Shown here: one piece after another, positions 55,314-64,000 of the stretch
How the letters are laid out: every line of letters starts with the position of its first letter
How positions within the stretch are numbered: the stretch's first letter is position 1
NCBI GenBank assembly: GCA_024233305.1
Contig: JACKPV010000034.1
Span: forward strand, 139,829 to 203,828
Source: Verrucomicrobiales bacterium
Lineage (GTDB): Bacteria; Verrucomicrobiota; Verrucomicrobiia; Limisphaerales; J093
Reading direction: 5' to 3'
DNA length: 64,000 bases
Translations under genes and position numbers: made by a program
Notes under the pieces: model-generated
Seen by the model: the letters and a program-made list of their open reading frames with translations, nothing else
Database searches by the model: none
Told to the model about the DNA's origin: nothing

Positions 55314-56528
55314 TCAACTCGACGGCCACGGCATCCGGCCCGCGTCGTGTCGGCATGAACTCCGCTCCCGGACACTTCCCGCACGGCACCCGGGTTTGTC
55401 CAAGTTCACCCGACTAACGTCCGTGCGCAGCCGGGTCATTTCGGCAATATGCAACATCAACTCCGTGGAACACTCCACCTCGGACCACGCACGAAGGCTC
55501 GAATCCGGTAGAAAAGGCTGCAGTGAAGCAACCCGGTGACCACAGTCCTTGGGCCGATAACACGTGACAATCTCCCCTTGGGGACTGCTCAGCCGAATGC
55601 TTCGAAAATCATCGATCTCACACCGCAAGTCGCCGCACCGACACTCGATCATCTCCCACACGCCCTCCAGCAAATCGACCTTGGAGGTAAAATGCAAATC
55701 GAGCCGGTCGCGCTGCGGCGAACGTAGCGTAAGCCGGTAGTTGTCGTCCGCCTCCCCCCAATCCTCAGGTTCGAGGAGAACCTCAACCGACGCCGGCAGC
55801 TCTTGACATCTCCGGTGAACACAATGCACCCAAAGATCAATCCAATGGCAGGCATTGCCGCAAATCCGGGAACCCTCCTCCCGACGACGATACCAATGAT
55901 CCGGCGCCAAGACGTGACCCCGTACCCTGCACTTTAGGCTGAGCGGCTCCCTCCGCCCCGCCAGCGCACCGGTCAGGGCAACCACCGCAGGGGCATATGG
56001 CCTGTTGCAGCCAGAAAAGACCCTGCCAGCACTCTCCCCCAGCGCCTGCCGCAGGAAGGACCATTGACTCCACGAGGTCGCCAGGGGTTTCTCGACATAC
56101 ACGTCCAATCCCCTCTGCAAAGCCATCACCGCATACGGCGTATGGCTAGCGTGGTTCGACACGACATAAACCGTACGCAAGGAGGAGCTGTCCAGCATCG
56201 CTTCAAAGGAAGAGGCCACCGCTCGGAAACCGTAGAAAGCCGCCAGCGATTCCGACTGCCGCAACTCAGTGTCGAAACACTCAAGGAAGACATTGCCGCG
56301 TGACTCGAGTATGAAGAAACACAGAGCCGAGAACGCGTGCTGTCCGCATCCCACTACGGAAACGCTGCGTTCACCCACCGCAGCCGGTCCAAGCAACCAC
56401 CACGGCATACCCCGTGGACGCAGATGCCCCGCGACTTTCACCATTGTCCGTTTCCATCCGTACATGCGGGTGAACGTATAGAGCCGGCGCCACTCGGTGC
56501 GTGACAGCAGTTTTGACTTGATGGCCAT
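55314..56528 (-). CDS. Gfo/Idh/MocA family oxidoreductase
   Basis: The 404-residue protein has a basic N-terminal extension (RRLYTFTRMYGWKRTMVKVAGH) and a Rossmann domain starting at SVSVVGCGQHAF. The family Lys is in DVYVEKPLATSWSQW, and the His-Asp-like GNACHWIDLWVH is in the C-terminal domain. It is cytoplasmic (no Tat signal), unlike the three members in region 2. It precedes the bi-domain oxidoreductase by 127 bases. The C-terminal 30 residues are Arg/Ser-rich and poorly conserved-looking. Confidence 0.85.
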   Translation of the reverse strand: MAIKSKLLSRTEWRRLYTFTRMYGWKRTMVKVAGHLRPRGMPWWLLGPAAVGERSVSVVGCGQHAFSALCFFILESRGNVFLECFDTELRQSESLAAFYGFRAVASSFEAMLDSSSLRTVYVVSNHASHTPYAVMALQRGLDVYVEKPLATSWSQWSFLRQALGESAGRVFSGCNRPYAPAVVALTGALAGRREPLSLKCRVRGHVLAPDHWYRRREEGSRICGNACHWIDLWVHCVHRRCQELPASVEVLLEPEDWGEADDNYRLTLRSPQRDRLDLHFTSKVDLLEGVWEMIECRCGDLRCEIDDFRSIRLSSPQGEIVTCYRPKDCGHRVASLQPFLPDSSLRAWSEVECSTELMLHIAEMTRLRTDVSRVNLDKPGCRAGSVRERSSCRHDAGRMPWPSS

Positions 56529-56628
56529 TTCCCTGACTCATCTGTTGCGCTCTCTCCACGACTTCAGCTCCCGGGGCTCCTGCGACTCCGCAGTAGAAAG
56601 ACAACCGGATGGCCCGTGGGAGCACAGT

Positions 56629-57729
56629 TCACGCAGATCTGCCGAAGCCGACCCTCTCGCACCCGGTCAGCCCGTGGGCCTCCAACAGGCGATGTTCAAT
56701 CGCTTCCCACGTGCACCTGCGCCGCAGCTCCTCCGGCGCCTGAAACCTCCGCCGCACTTCGCGCAGACGACGAAGGACTCCGGCGTAGTCGTTCGCCCCA
56801 TAACGATCGACCACCAACCCCAAGCCCTGTTCCTCCACGAAGCGGGACACCCGTGCCTCACGGTTGATGATTACCGGCGTCCCGGCCTGGATGGCGTCGT
56901 AGACCTTGTTGGGACTGGCGTGGATGTTGTTCCGGTTGCTGGGCTCGTAGAGGCACAGGATGAAATCGGCATCCGCCGCGAGTTTCATGGCCTCCCGCTG
57001 GCCGACCGTACCATGAAAGCGAACCTTGGGATGCCGACTGAGGTCGCGCGCCTCCTCGTCATAGAGCCAGCCGGCCATGACAGCCTCAACCGCATCCCCC
57101 TCGTCAAGCAGACCCCTGAGGAACGTCAACCCGCGCGCACGATTTAGCGTGCCTCCGGCGAAGATTCGCAGGGGGCCCTCCGAACGAACTCGCTCAACGG
57201 GCTCTCGGACTGCGTATGGGAAATTCTCCAGAATCCGCAGCTTCCTTCGCACGCCTTCCGGCATCAGGCCCGCCCGCTCGGCATCCGTGACCAGCACGCA
57301 GGACGCCATTCCGTAAACCCATCGTCTCAAGAGTGAAGCCACCGGCTTGGGGAAGCTGCGCCGCAGGAACAACGAGTCGAAGACGTCAACCACCACGTTG
57401 CGCTGTCGCCACAGTAGCGGCGTCATCAGCAGGGCCAGATCTTCGTTGACCACATGAACGCTGCGCGGGTGAACACGCCCCGCCACCACGCGCGCCAGTT
57501 GTACGAGTCGCACCGCAGTAACCGGAGACCTCCGTCGGCCCCGAACGAACTGGACCGACGCCGCCCGTTCCTTGACGAAATCCCGGTCGCCGGCCTCCTG
57601 CTGGACCCCCACGAAATGCACCTGGGCAACCCGGGAGAGGCTGTCCACCTCCTTGTTAATCCGCGTGTCCGACCCGTCATTGACGCTCAGATATACCACC
57701 GCGGCCACTTCTTGTTGCTTTCGATCCAT
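56629..57729 (-). CDS. Glycosyltransferase (GT-B fold)
   Basis: The 366-residue protein has an N-terminal segment VVYLSVNDGSDTRINKEVDSL. The donor domain has RILENFPYAVRE, LRIFAGGTLNRARGL, VRFHGTVGQREAMKLAADADFILCLYEPS and NNIHASPNKVYDAIQAGTPVIINREA, matching GT4-like enzymes. I chose the ATG at 57729 (MDRKQQ); upstream frame overlaps the neighbouring region without similarity. The sugar donor cannot be read from sequence. Confidence 0.85.
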   Translation of the reverse strand: MDRKQQEVAAVVYLSVNDGSDTRINKEVDSLSRVAQVHFVGVQQEAGDRDFVKERAASVQFVRGRRRSPVTAVRLVQLARVVAGRVHPRSVHVVNEDLALLMTPLLWRQRNVVVDVFDSLFLRRSFPKPVASLLRRWVYGMASCVLVTDAERAGLMPEGVRRKLRILENFPYAVREPVERVRSEGPLRIFAGGTLNRARGLTFLRGLLDEGDAVEAVMAGWLYDEEARDLSRHPKVRFHGTVGQREAMKLAADADFILCLYEPSNRNNIHASPNKVYDAIQAGTPVIINREARVSRFVEEQGLGLVVDRYGANDYAGVLRRLREVRRRFQAPEELRRRCTWEAIEHRLLEAHGLTGCERVGFGRSA

Positions 57730-57829
57730 CCCGTTCGTCGCTACGCCCCCTGGGCAAAACCGTTGCAGCAACCGTGCGTCGACTGGGGTCGACGGGAACA
57801 ACCGTATCGCCGCCCCTCGGCTTCCAGCT

Positions 57830-59146
57830 TTAGGCCCGGTCGCCCGCAGACCGAGATGCGGAACCCTGCGACGGTTGTCCCGTGTGCTCCATTCCTGCCC
57901 TTGTCCGCTGAAGATGCCCCCCACCCCGAACCAGCGGCATCGCCGGTCGAACCCGGAATCGCTGGGCACTTCCCAACCGCGACCGAGCAGACGAGACTAC
58001 CTGTCGTGTCACGGCACCTCTCGCGTCGTAGGCACCGTAGAAAGTCATGTACCATAGTAGCAGCACGAAGAAGCTCGCGGCATCGAACACCGAATAGCTT
58101 TCTCCCAGCGCCCGAACATGCAGCACCACCAGATACGTCATGAACAACGCCTTGTCTCGAACCGGGAAACCCCTGTTTCGGAGCACCTTCAGAACCAACG
58201 TCGCGTACCACGCAAACAGCAAAATGGTGGATGGAAAACCCAATTGTGCAAGTGTGTCGAGGTAGCCGTTATGCGCTCCCAGACGCATCCCGCCGTACAC
58301 AATTGTGTAAGTGCGTCCCGCACCCGTGCCCAGCGGATTCGCCAAGGCCTGCTTCCATGCCTCTTCCGTTAGGAATAGGCGCTGCTCGGCCCCCCCGACA
58401 AGCGAGGCGTATCCGGTGTCGTACCTCCTCGTTTTCTTGGCAAAGAACGCATCGCGCAGCGAGGGCGTGAGAAACACCGTTCCCACGAGGCCAGTCAGAA
58501 CTAGCAGCGCGACCGCGTCCTTAACTTGCTTCTTGAGCATCAAATAAACAGCGTATCCTGCCACCGCAGCGGGAAGTGCTAGAAATGCCCCCCGCGAGGC
58601 TGAGAAATAGACGCCCACAACCCCTACTACGATCCAAACACATTTCCAGATAAGCCGGGGCGAAAAGAGCCCCGCCACCATGGCAAGGCCCAAGTAGGTC
58701 GAGGCCATGTGCCGCATTGCGAATAGTAGGTCCGCATCTTCCGCGCCTTGAAGCAGCATGAAACCACCGACTGAGGCGAGCATGAATGGCATGAACCGCT
58801 GTACCCGCCTGTAGTCAAGAGGGGAACTGTGTCGTGCCAGATCTCGGGCAAGCACCACCACCGCGATCCATCCCAGGATCTTCGCCAGCGAAAGGACCGG
58901 GCGCGTTGACAGTAACACGTTGAGGGCGCCCAAAACGACCGTGATCGGGACGAGTGCGCCCAATAGCCCGAACGTTGTTCCCCTTGACTTACCAAACGTA
59001 AAGAGCACCAACCCAACGCTGTAGACGACAGTGCTTGCCCAGATCGACCCCGGAAGCCACGGGACTATGCGGTAAAGGAAGCTGCTTGAGAACGCGTAAA
59101 CGAGCGTGGCGAAGCCAAAAAACGTGACTGGTCGCGAGGTCATCAT
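57830..59146 (-). CDS. O-antigen ligase / polymerase family membrane protein
   Basis: The product has 438 residues and about twelve membrane helices. The WaaL/Wzy-type periplasmic loop has RGAFLALPAAVAG, QALANPLGTGAGRTYTIVY and the AHNGYLDTLAQLGFPSTILL signature containing the catalytic-region His. It joins or polymerises lipid-linked repeat units on the periplasmic face. The last 65 residues are Arg/Gly/Ser-rich and soluble. Its start lies next to the stop of the GT-C gene, so it is the fourth gene of the GtrB-GtrA-GT-C operon. Confidence 0.87.
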   Translation of the reverse strand: MMTSRPVTFFGFATLVYAFSSSFLYRIVPWLPGSIWASTVVYSVGLVLFTFGKSRGTTFGLLGALVPITVVLGALNVLLSTRPVLSLAKILGWIAVVVLARDLARHSSPLDYRRVQRFMPFMLASVGGFMLLQGAEDADLLFAMRHMASTYLGLAMVAGLFSPRLIWKCVWIVVGVVGVYFSASRGAFLALPAAVAGYAVYLMLKKQVKDAVALLVLTGLVGTVFLTPSLRDAFFAKKTRRYDTGYASLVGGAEQRLFLTEEAWKQALANPLGTGAGRTYTIVYGGMRLGAHNGYLDTLAQLGFPSTILLFAWYATLVLKVLRNRGFPVRDKALFMTYLVVLHVRALGESYSVFDAASFFVLLLWYMTFYGAYDARGAVTRQVVSSARSRLGSAQRFRVRPAMPLVRGGGHLQRTRAGMEHTGQPSQGSASRSAGDRA

Positions 59147-60454
59147 TTATTCGTCTGATGGCTTGCCAGCGCCCTCGTAAGCCACACTGGCAGGGTGCAT
59201 GGAAGGCAACGGCCTGCACGAACGCAGCCTGCCACCGACGGATAGCAAAGCCAGAACCACGAACACGTATCCCCCGAGCATGTATACCGGCACGGGTGGA
59301 TAATATGCCACAAATCCCGCCACGCTGGAAAGCGTCGCCAGTACCCACACCTTCCTTCCGTAAATCCATAACAGGATCGCAAACCCCCAACCGGCGACAG
59401 CGCAAACGGCCAACGCCAAGTAGGGCAATCCGACGAAATACCCACCCCCGAAGGCAAGTCCTGTGTTGAGGAACGCGTTCCTAAGCAGGAGGACTGGATG
59501 CTCTCGCGCGAAATCTAGGAAAGCGTGTTTCAATACCCCGTTTAGGTCCCGTCGCGTCGCCGAATCATAGTAGTTGCCGCCGAAATCAAACTCGAGTTCA
59601 GTTCCCCTTGTCTGCTTATACCTCGCGTAGCCCGACTCGTCAGAAAGGCTCAGATTTTCAGGGTTTGGATAGGCTCCAAGCCCGACGTACGCCGTGAAGA
59701 AGAACATCTTATTTGCTTTGGGAATAAGCAAGATCACCACAACGGTCGCGACAGCGCATGCCAATGTCACAGCGTTTCGTTTGTGCAGCAGCAGATACGC
59801 GACAGTCAACAAGACCACCGGCAAGGTGGAAGGGCGGATCGCAACACCCGCCGCCATCAGGAACAGGGCGATGATGCCCGCACCCCACGTAACTCTGCCG
59901 GGGCGCAGTACAAGCCAGGCCAGCGCGAATGACGGGAGGATTTGCCAGAAGTAGTAGTACGGAAAAGTGGCAAGGTAGACGATGACCGGGTTCGCGGCAT
60001 AAAGGACAATGAACAACCATCGATGGTGGCTGCGATCTAGGAGCAGCAGAATGCCGGCACAACACGCCAAGTGCACCATCCAATTGAGCACCTGGATGGC
60101 ACGCAGGTCACCCAGGAACGGAAAAATCGTGCGTGCGACCAGACAGACGTAAACGAACCCGACATCATGGGCTCCGTACTGGACCAGTCCTCTCTCCGTC
60201 TTGCTGAAGCGATGGCTCCATCGCTCCTTCGTCGGAAGCCGTTTGAAGAGATCCACATCTTTAGGGCTTACCCGCCAACCGGCTCCGAGGCTGTAATTCG
60301 CCGCACCCGACAAGTATGGCACGGTCCAGATGGGTGCCTGCATGCCCCGATTGTGGAACAGCGCGGTGGACAGGAGCCCTGTGCAGAAGAGCACACTCAG
60401 CCACCACCGCCATCCGTGCTCCTTTCGGAGCAAATACCCACCGAGGCGACTCAT
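59147..60454 (-). CDS. Multi-pass GT-C type glucosyltransferase candidate
   Basis: The 435-residue membrane protein has about ten helices and a long first periplasmic loop (residues about 35-100) with TVPYLSGAANYSLGAGWRVSPKDVDLF, the pattern of GT-C enzymes that use polyprenyl-phosphate sugars. Its start overlaps the gtrA stop (ATGA). In GtrABC modules this third gene is the serotype-specific transferase and is poorly conserved, which fits. No Pfam-level match is claimed. Confidence 0.7.
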   Translation of the reverse strand: MSRLGGYLLRKEHGWRWWLSVLFCTGLLSTALFHNRGMQAPIWTVPYLSGAANYSLGAGWRVSPKDVDLFKRLPTKERWSHRFSKTERGLVQYGAHDVGFVYVCLVARTIFPFLGDLRAIQVLNWMVHLACCAGILLLLDRSHHRWLFIVLYAANPVIVYLATFPYYYFWQILPSFALAWLVLRPGRVTWGAGIIALFLMAAGVAIRPSTLPVVLLTVAYLLLHKRNAVTLACAVATVVVILLIPKANKMFFFTAYVGLGAYPNPENLSLSDESGYARYKQTRGTELEFDFGGNYYDSATRRDLNGVLKHAFLDFAREHPVLLLRNAFLNTGLAFGGGYFVGLPYLALAVCAVAGWGFAILLWIYGRKVWVLATLSSVAGFVAYYPPVPVYMLGGYVFVVLALLSVGGRLRSCRPLPSMHPASVAYEGAGKPSDE

Positions 60455-60885
60455 CCCAGCACCTTCCGAAAGACGAAATACCTGCCGAGGATATAGTTGC
60501 TTACAGGCGGCACCGGCAACGCTACGAGGAACGCCATGGATGGCGTGGTGTGGAACATGTCCAGGGTCAAGGCAAAGACCGCTTGCGCCAGGAGGTAACT
60601 TAAGCCGACGGCGATTGCGAAGCGCAGCAGGCTGCCCCAGACCCCCGCCTCGCTCCTAAACGTCCAGTTCCGGTTCAGGACGAATGACACCAGGAATGAA
60701 GCCGCAAATCCCACCCCGAACGCTGATTTCGCTGTGCACCAAGACATGCCAAGACATGCGTGCATCACTCCGAAGTGCACGGCGGTGGAGAGAATGCCCA
60801 CCACAAGGAAGCGCGCCAGCATGTCCCATTCCCAGGAAGTCTTGCGCTTCATCGCTGTCGCCGAACGCGCCGCTCCCGCCTTCAT
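60451..60885 (-). CDS. GtrA-like membrane protein (flippase for polyprenyl-linked sugar)
   Basis: The 144-residue protein has four helices and the GtrA core: ARFLVVGILSTAVHFGVMH, FGVGFAASFLVSFVLNRNWTFRSEAG and SNYILGRYFVFRK. It is thought to flip undecaprenyl-phosphate-glucose. It is coupled to the GT2 gene upstream and GT-C gene downstream by 4-base overlaps. Confidence 0.88.
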   Translation of the reverse strand: MKAGAARSATAMKRKTSWEWDMLARFLVVGILSTAVHFGVMHACLGMSWCTAKSAFGVGFAASFLVSFVLNRNWTFRSEAGVWGSLLRFAIAVGLSYLLAQAVFALTLDMFHTTPSMAFLVALPVPPVSNYILGRYFVFRKVLG

Positions 60886-61865
60886 CTCGTTCTCTCAGAG
60901 ATCAGATACCGCGGTCGACGCTTGACCTCCTCGAACACCTTGCCGACATACTCTCCGAGAATGCCCAACATAATCATGACAATTCCCCCCATGATGACCT
61001 GCAATAGAATGACCGTAGTGAAGCCGCTCACCGCGGTCCCGTCGAAATACATCCAAACGGCCCTTGCACCAACCCCCAGCCCAAGCAACAGGAACAGCAC
61101 TCCAAGGTACAGAATCAAGCGCAGAGGTACCGAGGAGAACGCGACGATCGCGCTGACGGCCAGCGAGACCAGCTGCCACACGGTCCAGCTTGACGTGCCG
61201 CCCGCGCGTTCCGGGACAGAGAAGGGGATCGCACGACGGCGGAACCCTACCCAGGTCGACATGCCACGGAAAAACACGCTGCGTTCCGGCATCGAGAGGT
61301 ATGCGTCCAAAGCAGCCCGATCCAGCAGCCGGTAGTCGGAGGCTTTCTCGAGATCCAACCCGGTCAGGGGACTGGCCAGCCTGTAAAAGAGGTGCGCCGC
61401 CCCACGATAGAACAAGCTCTCGGTACCCCTCCTTTCCTTGAATGCCTCCACCACCGAGACTCCTTCCTCCCGCCAGCACCTCACCATCTCCCCAATGAGT
61501 TCGGGAGGATGCTGGAGATCGGCGTCCATGAGGATGACTGCTTCGCCTCGGGCCTGCTCCAGTCCGGCGCAGATTGCGCACTCCTTGCCGAAATTCCGGC
61601 TTAAACGAAAACCAAGGACCTCCGGTATCGTCTCCCTGGCCCTTCTGATTGCCGACCAAGTGTCGTCGGGTGATCCGTCATCAACGACCACGAGTTCGAA
61701 AGACAAGCCAGTCGCCCTCGCATGTTCCGCGATGATTTGCAGAGATCGTCCCAGATGGTCAGCCTCCCGGTAAGCGGGGATCACGACGCTAAGGATGGGC
61801 TTACGTTGTGGATTGCATCCTCGTGAGCCCTCGTGTCCCAGCATGCTGGCGGAATCGGTGTCCAT
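60882..61865 (-). CDS. GtrB-like bactoprenol glycosyltransferase (GT2)
   Basis: The 327-residue protein has a GT2 domain: LSVVIPAYREADHLGRSL, LVVVDDGSPDDTW, LSRNFGKECAICAGLEQARGEAVILMDADLQHPPELI and a C-terminal pair of membrane helices (about 230-260 and 268-300). This is the DPM1/GtrB architecture that loads a sugar onto undecaprenyl phosphate. It is first of the GtrB-GtrA-GT-C set. An internal ATG at residue 8 is possible. Confidence 0.9.
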   Translation of the reverse strand: MDTDSASMLGHEGSRGCNPQRKPILSVVIPAYREADHLGRSLQIIAEHARATGLSFELVVVDDGSPDDTWSAIRRARETIPEVLGFRLSRNFGKECAICAGLEQARGEAVILMDADLQHPPELIGEMVRCWREEGVSVVEAFKERRGTESLFYRGAAHLFYRLASPLTGLDLEKASDYRLLDRAALDAYLSMPERSVFFRGMSTWVGFRRRAIPFSVPERAGGTSSWTVWQLVSLAVSAIVAFSSVPLRLILYLGVLFLLLGLGVGARAVWMYFDGTAVSGFTTVILLQVIMGGIVMIMLGILGEYVGKVFEEVKRRPRYLISERTR

Positions 61866-61867
61866 CG

Positions 61868-63073
61868 TCAGTCTTGCCTCGTCTCGGCGTTCATCTCCAC
61901 CTTGCCCAAATACCGCGATCGCACTCGGGAAAGCATGACCGACTTGGAGAAGGCGTCGTCGAACCCGCTCGCCGATCGGGCATTCCCGTCCCGAGACGAT
62001 GGGTTTCGCTCATCAAGCAATCTTCGCACGGCGTCCGCGTCCGAGGGGGCCACGCTCGCTGCATTGGGTGTTACCTCGATAACTTCTGGAACACCCCCAA
62101 CGCCGCATGCAACCACCCATAGGCCTGCAGCCACCGCCTCCAAAATGGCCACGCCAAGCGCTTCCGCGCGGGTGGGCAGAGCGAAGACGTCGGAGTGCCA
62201 GAGCAATTCTCGCACCCTTTGGCGTGGCTGACGGCCCATGAATCGGTATGGCCGAGACTGACTCCCCAGTGCCCTGCCCAACTGGCGATATCGTGCGCTG
62301 AACTCCTGCTCCTCCACACCGACGATCGTCAGGTCAGCCGGCTGCCGTAGTTGCACGAATGCCCGCACAAGCAGGTCCAGCCCCTTCCTCACGAAGTCGC
62401 TTCCCAGGAAGATGATTCGGTTATCGCTCCTGTTCCGTTCGGCCGGATCCGGGGGAAGCGCTGCCGCTAACGGTCGGCGGAAGAAATCCAAATCGACGGC
62501 CTTGTAGACGACCGTGACCTGTTCCGAGTGCGGCGGGGCGTAGGCGCTCAGCACTCGCGAACGTGTATACCTGGAATTGCAGATTGTCAGGTCCTGGCGG
62601 CACACCAGCCTCGACTCGATCCAGCGTCGCCGGGCAAGCGCCGCGGTGCGACGCAGGCCGTAGTTCCGCAGGTTCCACCAAAACCGCCGGTAGCAGTCCG
62701 TGTTTTCGTAGTCGTTGATCTGCCCCCAAAGTTCGTGCCGGGTGGCAAGGAGTTCCCGGCCCATGTGGGAGTTGTTGAGGTGCAGGATCACCCGCCCGCC
62801 GGCCGACTCACTCAAACGGTCTCCCACCTCGAGTACCTTCCGGCAAATCGAACGGTAGAGACCACCCGAGCCTGAGGACCGACCGGCAGGATGTGCCTTG
62901 GGATGCTCGAATGGGAACGAGGGTGCAACTAGATGGAAGTCCACCTCGGGATCATCGCGAAAACCTTCCCAGAGGTAGTGCGCGTAAGTGCCCGGTCCCG
63001 TGGGCGTCGCCCCGAACTCTGTCGTGCCGAAGACGACGTGGACGGCCGGGAGAGAGGAGGAGCGGGGGGGCAT
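61868..63073 (-). CDS. Glycosyltransferase family 4
   Basis: The 401-residue protein has VHVVFGTTEFGATPTGPGTYAHYLWEGF at the N-terminus, the acceptor domain INDYENTDCYRRF and the donor domain IIFLGSDFVRKGLDLLVRAFVQL. The EX7E-type segment is VFALPTRAEALGVAILEAVAAG. I chose the ATG at 63073; a GTG at 63136 would overlap the small S23-type gene. It is followed after two bases by the GtrB gene. Confidence 0.9.
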   Translation of the reverse strand: MPPRSSSLPAVHVVFGTTEFGATPTGPGTYAHYLWEGFRDDPEVDFHLVAPSFPFEHPKAHPAGRSSGSGGLYRSICRKVLEVGDRLSESAGGRVILHLNNSHMGRELLATRHELWGQINDYENTDCYRRFWWNLRNYGLRRTAALARRRWIESRLVCRQDLTICNSRYTRSRVLSAYAPPHSEQVTVVYKAVDLDFFRRPLAAALPPDPAERNRSDNRIIFLGSDFVRKGLDLLVRAFVQLRQPADLTIVGVEEQEFSARYRQLGRALGSQSRPYRFMGRQPRQRVRELLWHSDVFALPTRAEALGVAILEAVAAGLWVVACGVGGVPEVIEVTPNAASVAPSDADAVRRLLDERNPSSRDGNARSASGFDDAFSKSVMLSRVRSRYLGKVEMNAETRQD

Positions 63074-63111
63074 GGGTGCAGAAGGGCTGAGGAGCGGCTG
63101 GGGAGAATTGA

Positions 63112-63492
63112 TCAGGTATTGCGGGGCAACAGCCACGGATCAGCGTTGGTGATCATGTTGACCAGCTTGCCCAGGAAGTGGTCGTACCGCTGGTGCAGAT
63201 CCCCACCCATCTCGGCCGTCCAGTACCCACACGGTACAGCAAACCGGACCCACGTCTGCGCTTCCGCCGCCTCGCCCTCCGCATCGTTCAGTTTGCTGAC
63301 AAACGCCGCCGCGTATCGCCGTTTTCGCCAGGCCTCCGTCAAGTTCGCACAAACTGACCGCGATGACCGACGGACTTGATCCGACAGCGATTGCCTCTCC
63401 TCGCGGGGAAACTCCTTCGTCCCTTTGCACACGTCTATCGCCGCGGCAAAAGCGATCTGATACATTTCCAGATCCTCGGGACTTCGGATCAT
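63112..63492 (-). CDS. Four-helix bundle protein (S23/IVP family)
   Basis: The 126-residue protein has the TIGR02436 pattern: SPEDLEMYQIAFAAAIDVCKGT, LSDQVRRSSRSVCANLTEAW and FVSKLNDAEGEAAEAQTWVRFAVPCGY. Family members form pentameric helical bundles, occur in rRNA intervening sequences and often lie singly in polysaccharide loci. The role is unknown. The ATG at 63492 gives the family N-terminus. Confidence 0.87.
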   Translation of the reverse strand: MIRSPEDLEMYQIAFAAAIDVCKGTKEFPREERQSLSDQVRRSSRSVCANLTEAWRKRRYAAAFVSKLNDAEGEAAEAQTWVRFAVPCGYWTAEMGGDLHQRYDHFLGKLVNMITNADPWLLPRNT

Positions 63493-63505
63493 CAGCGGCT
63501 CTCGC

Positions 63506-64000
63506 TCACCCCATCTCCTCCGCTCCCCCGCTCCCCATCTCCCGCTGCAGCACTTCCACAATCCGCTGGGAGGCCCGACCGTCCCCGTAGGGGTTTTTCA
63601 ACTCGCTTCGGCGGCGATATTCCGATTCGTCTTCCAACAGCACGGTCGCCTCGCCGATGATCCGGTCCGGATCGGTGCCGACCAAGCGGCAGGTCCCAGC
63701 AGCAACGCCCTCGGGCCTCTCGGTCGTGTCCCGGGTCACGAGCACCGGTTTGCCCAAGCTGGGGGCCTCCTCCTGGACGCCTCCCGAGTCGCTGATCACA
63801 AACCGGCACTGGTCCATGAGCCCGATGAAGTCCTCGTAACCCACCGGCGGGATCAACGCGATGCGTTCGTGCGTCCCCAGAAGTCGCCGCACCGGTTCCT
63901 GCACCTTCGGGTTAAGATGAACTGGATACAGGAGTCCAAGTTCCGGGCGTCTCTCAACGAGCCCCCGCAGCCCATGACAAAGGGCCTCGAATCCAGGTCC
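63506..64000 (-). CDS. wecB: UDP-N-acetylglucosamine 2-epimerase, C-terminal part (5' end outside window)
   Basis: The frame is open to the window edge. It shows ELGLLYPVHLNPKVQEPVRRLL, IALIPPVGYEDFIGLMDQC, VISDSGGVQEEAPSLGKPVLVTRDTTERPE and a short C-terminal helix, matching the last 165 residues of WecB. The closest frame to the intact copy at 48061 differs clearly, so it is a separate paralogue, probably of the ManNAc branch. Confidence 0.9.
   Translation of the reverse strand, partial: GPGFEALCHGLRGLVERRPELGLLYPVHLNPKVQEPVRRLLGTHERIALIPPVGYEDFIGLMDQCRFVISDSGGVQEEAPSLGKPVLVTRDTTERPEGVAAGTCRLVGTDPDRIIGEATVLLEDESEYRRRSELKNPYGDGRASQRIVEVLQREMGSGGAEEMG

Overview
The window is GC-rich and almost fully coding, with most genes on the minus strand in tightly overlapping (ATGA/GTGA/TAATG) operons. 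The gene content points to a member of the Verrucomicrobiota, probably a free-living carbohydrate degrader. The signs are a complete alternative complex III (ACIII) cluster, several Tat-type Gfo/Idh/MocA oxidoreductases, a DUF6807 (PmoA-like) protein, a Cys-type sulfatase, an exosortase locus and a GloVer-repeat surface protein. This placement is an inference from gene families; there is no rRNA or marker alignment.

Region 1 (1-10623) is a respiratory operon read right to left: actA-actB-actC-actD-actE-actF, a one-TM small protein, a cbb3-oxidase subunit I homologue, a CcoO-like mono-haem cytochrome and the start of another membrane protein cut by the window edge. The subunit I homologue keeps the fold signatures but lacks nearly all haem/CuB histidines, the most unusual point of this region. 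An apbE gene lies upstream.

Region 2 (11947-28722) is mixed metabolism. It has three Tat-exported Gfo/Idh/MocA proteins, a four-gene operon (beta-hydroxyacid dehydrogenase, MFS transporter, Gfo/Idh/MocA, DUF6807), rsmI, ribBA, an intradiol dioxygenase-like protein, a sulfatase, and a small operon encoding an SPFH protein, a PH-domain protein and a ribbon-helix-helix regulator with an 18-bp perfect palindrome upstream. Relics include an aldo/keto reductase, a pectate-lyase-like beta-helix fragment and, just beyond the sulfatase (28894-29857), an IS630 transposase.

Region 3 (30115-34203) holds a large secreted protein and a divergent methyltransferase, each with a good terminator.

Region 4 (34324-64000) is a long surface-polysaccharide locus. 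It contains a WbpM/PglF-type dehydratase, DegT aminotransferase, PglD/NeuD acetyltransferase and PglC-type phosphoglycosyltransferase (together resembling a diNAc-bacillosamine route). It also has exosortase plus EpsI-like partner, an acyl-activation set (ACP, ANL ligase, SDR, hexapeptide acyltransferase), several glycosyltransferases, a heparinase II/III protein, a bi-domain oxidoreductase, an O-antigen ligase and a GtrB-GtrA-GT-C module. wecB occurs as one intact copy, one chimeric broken copy and one partial copy at the edge. A VapBC pair, an S23-type four-helix protein and a PD-(D/E)XK protein with 21-bp tandem repeats are inserted in the locus. A GloVer-repeat protein with a VPET-type C-terminal sorting signal is a probable exosortase substrate.
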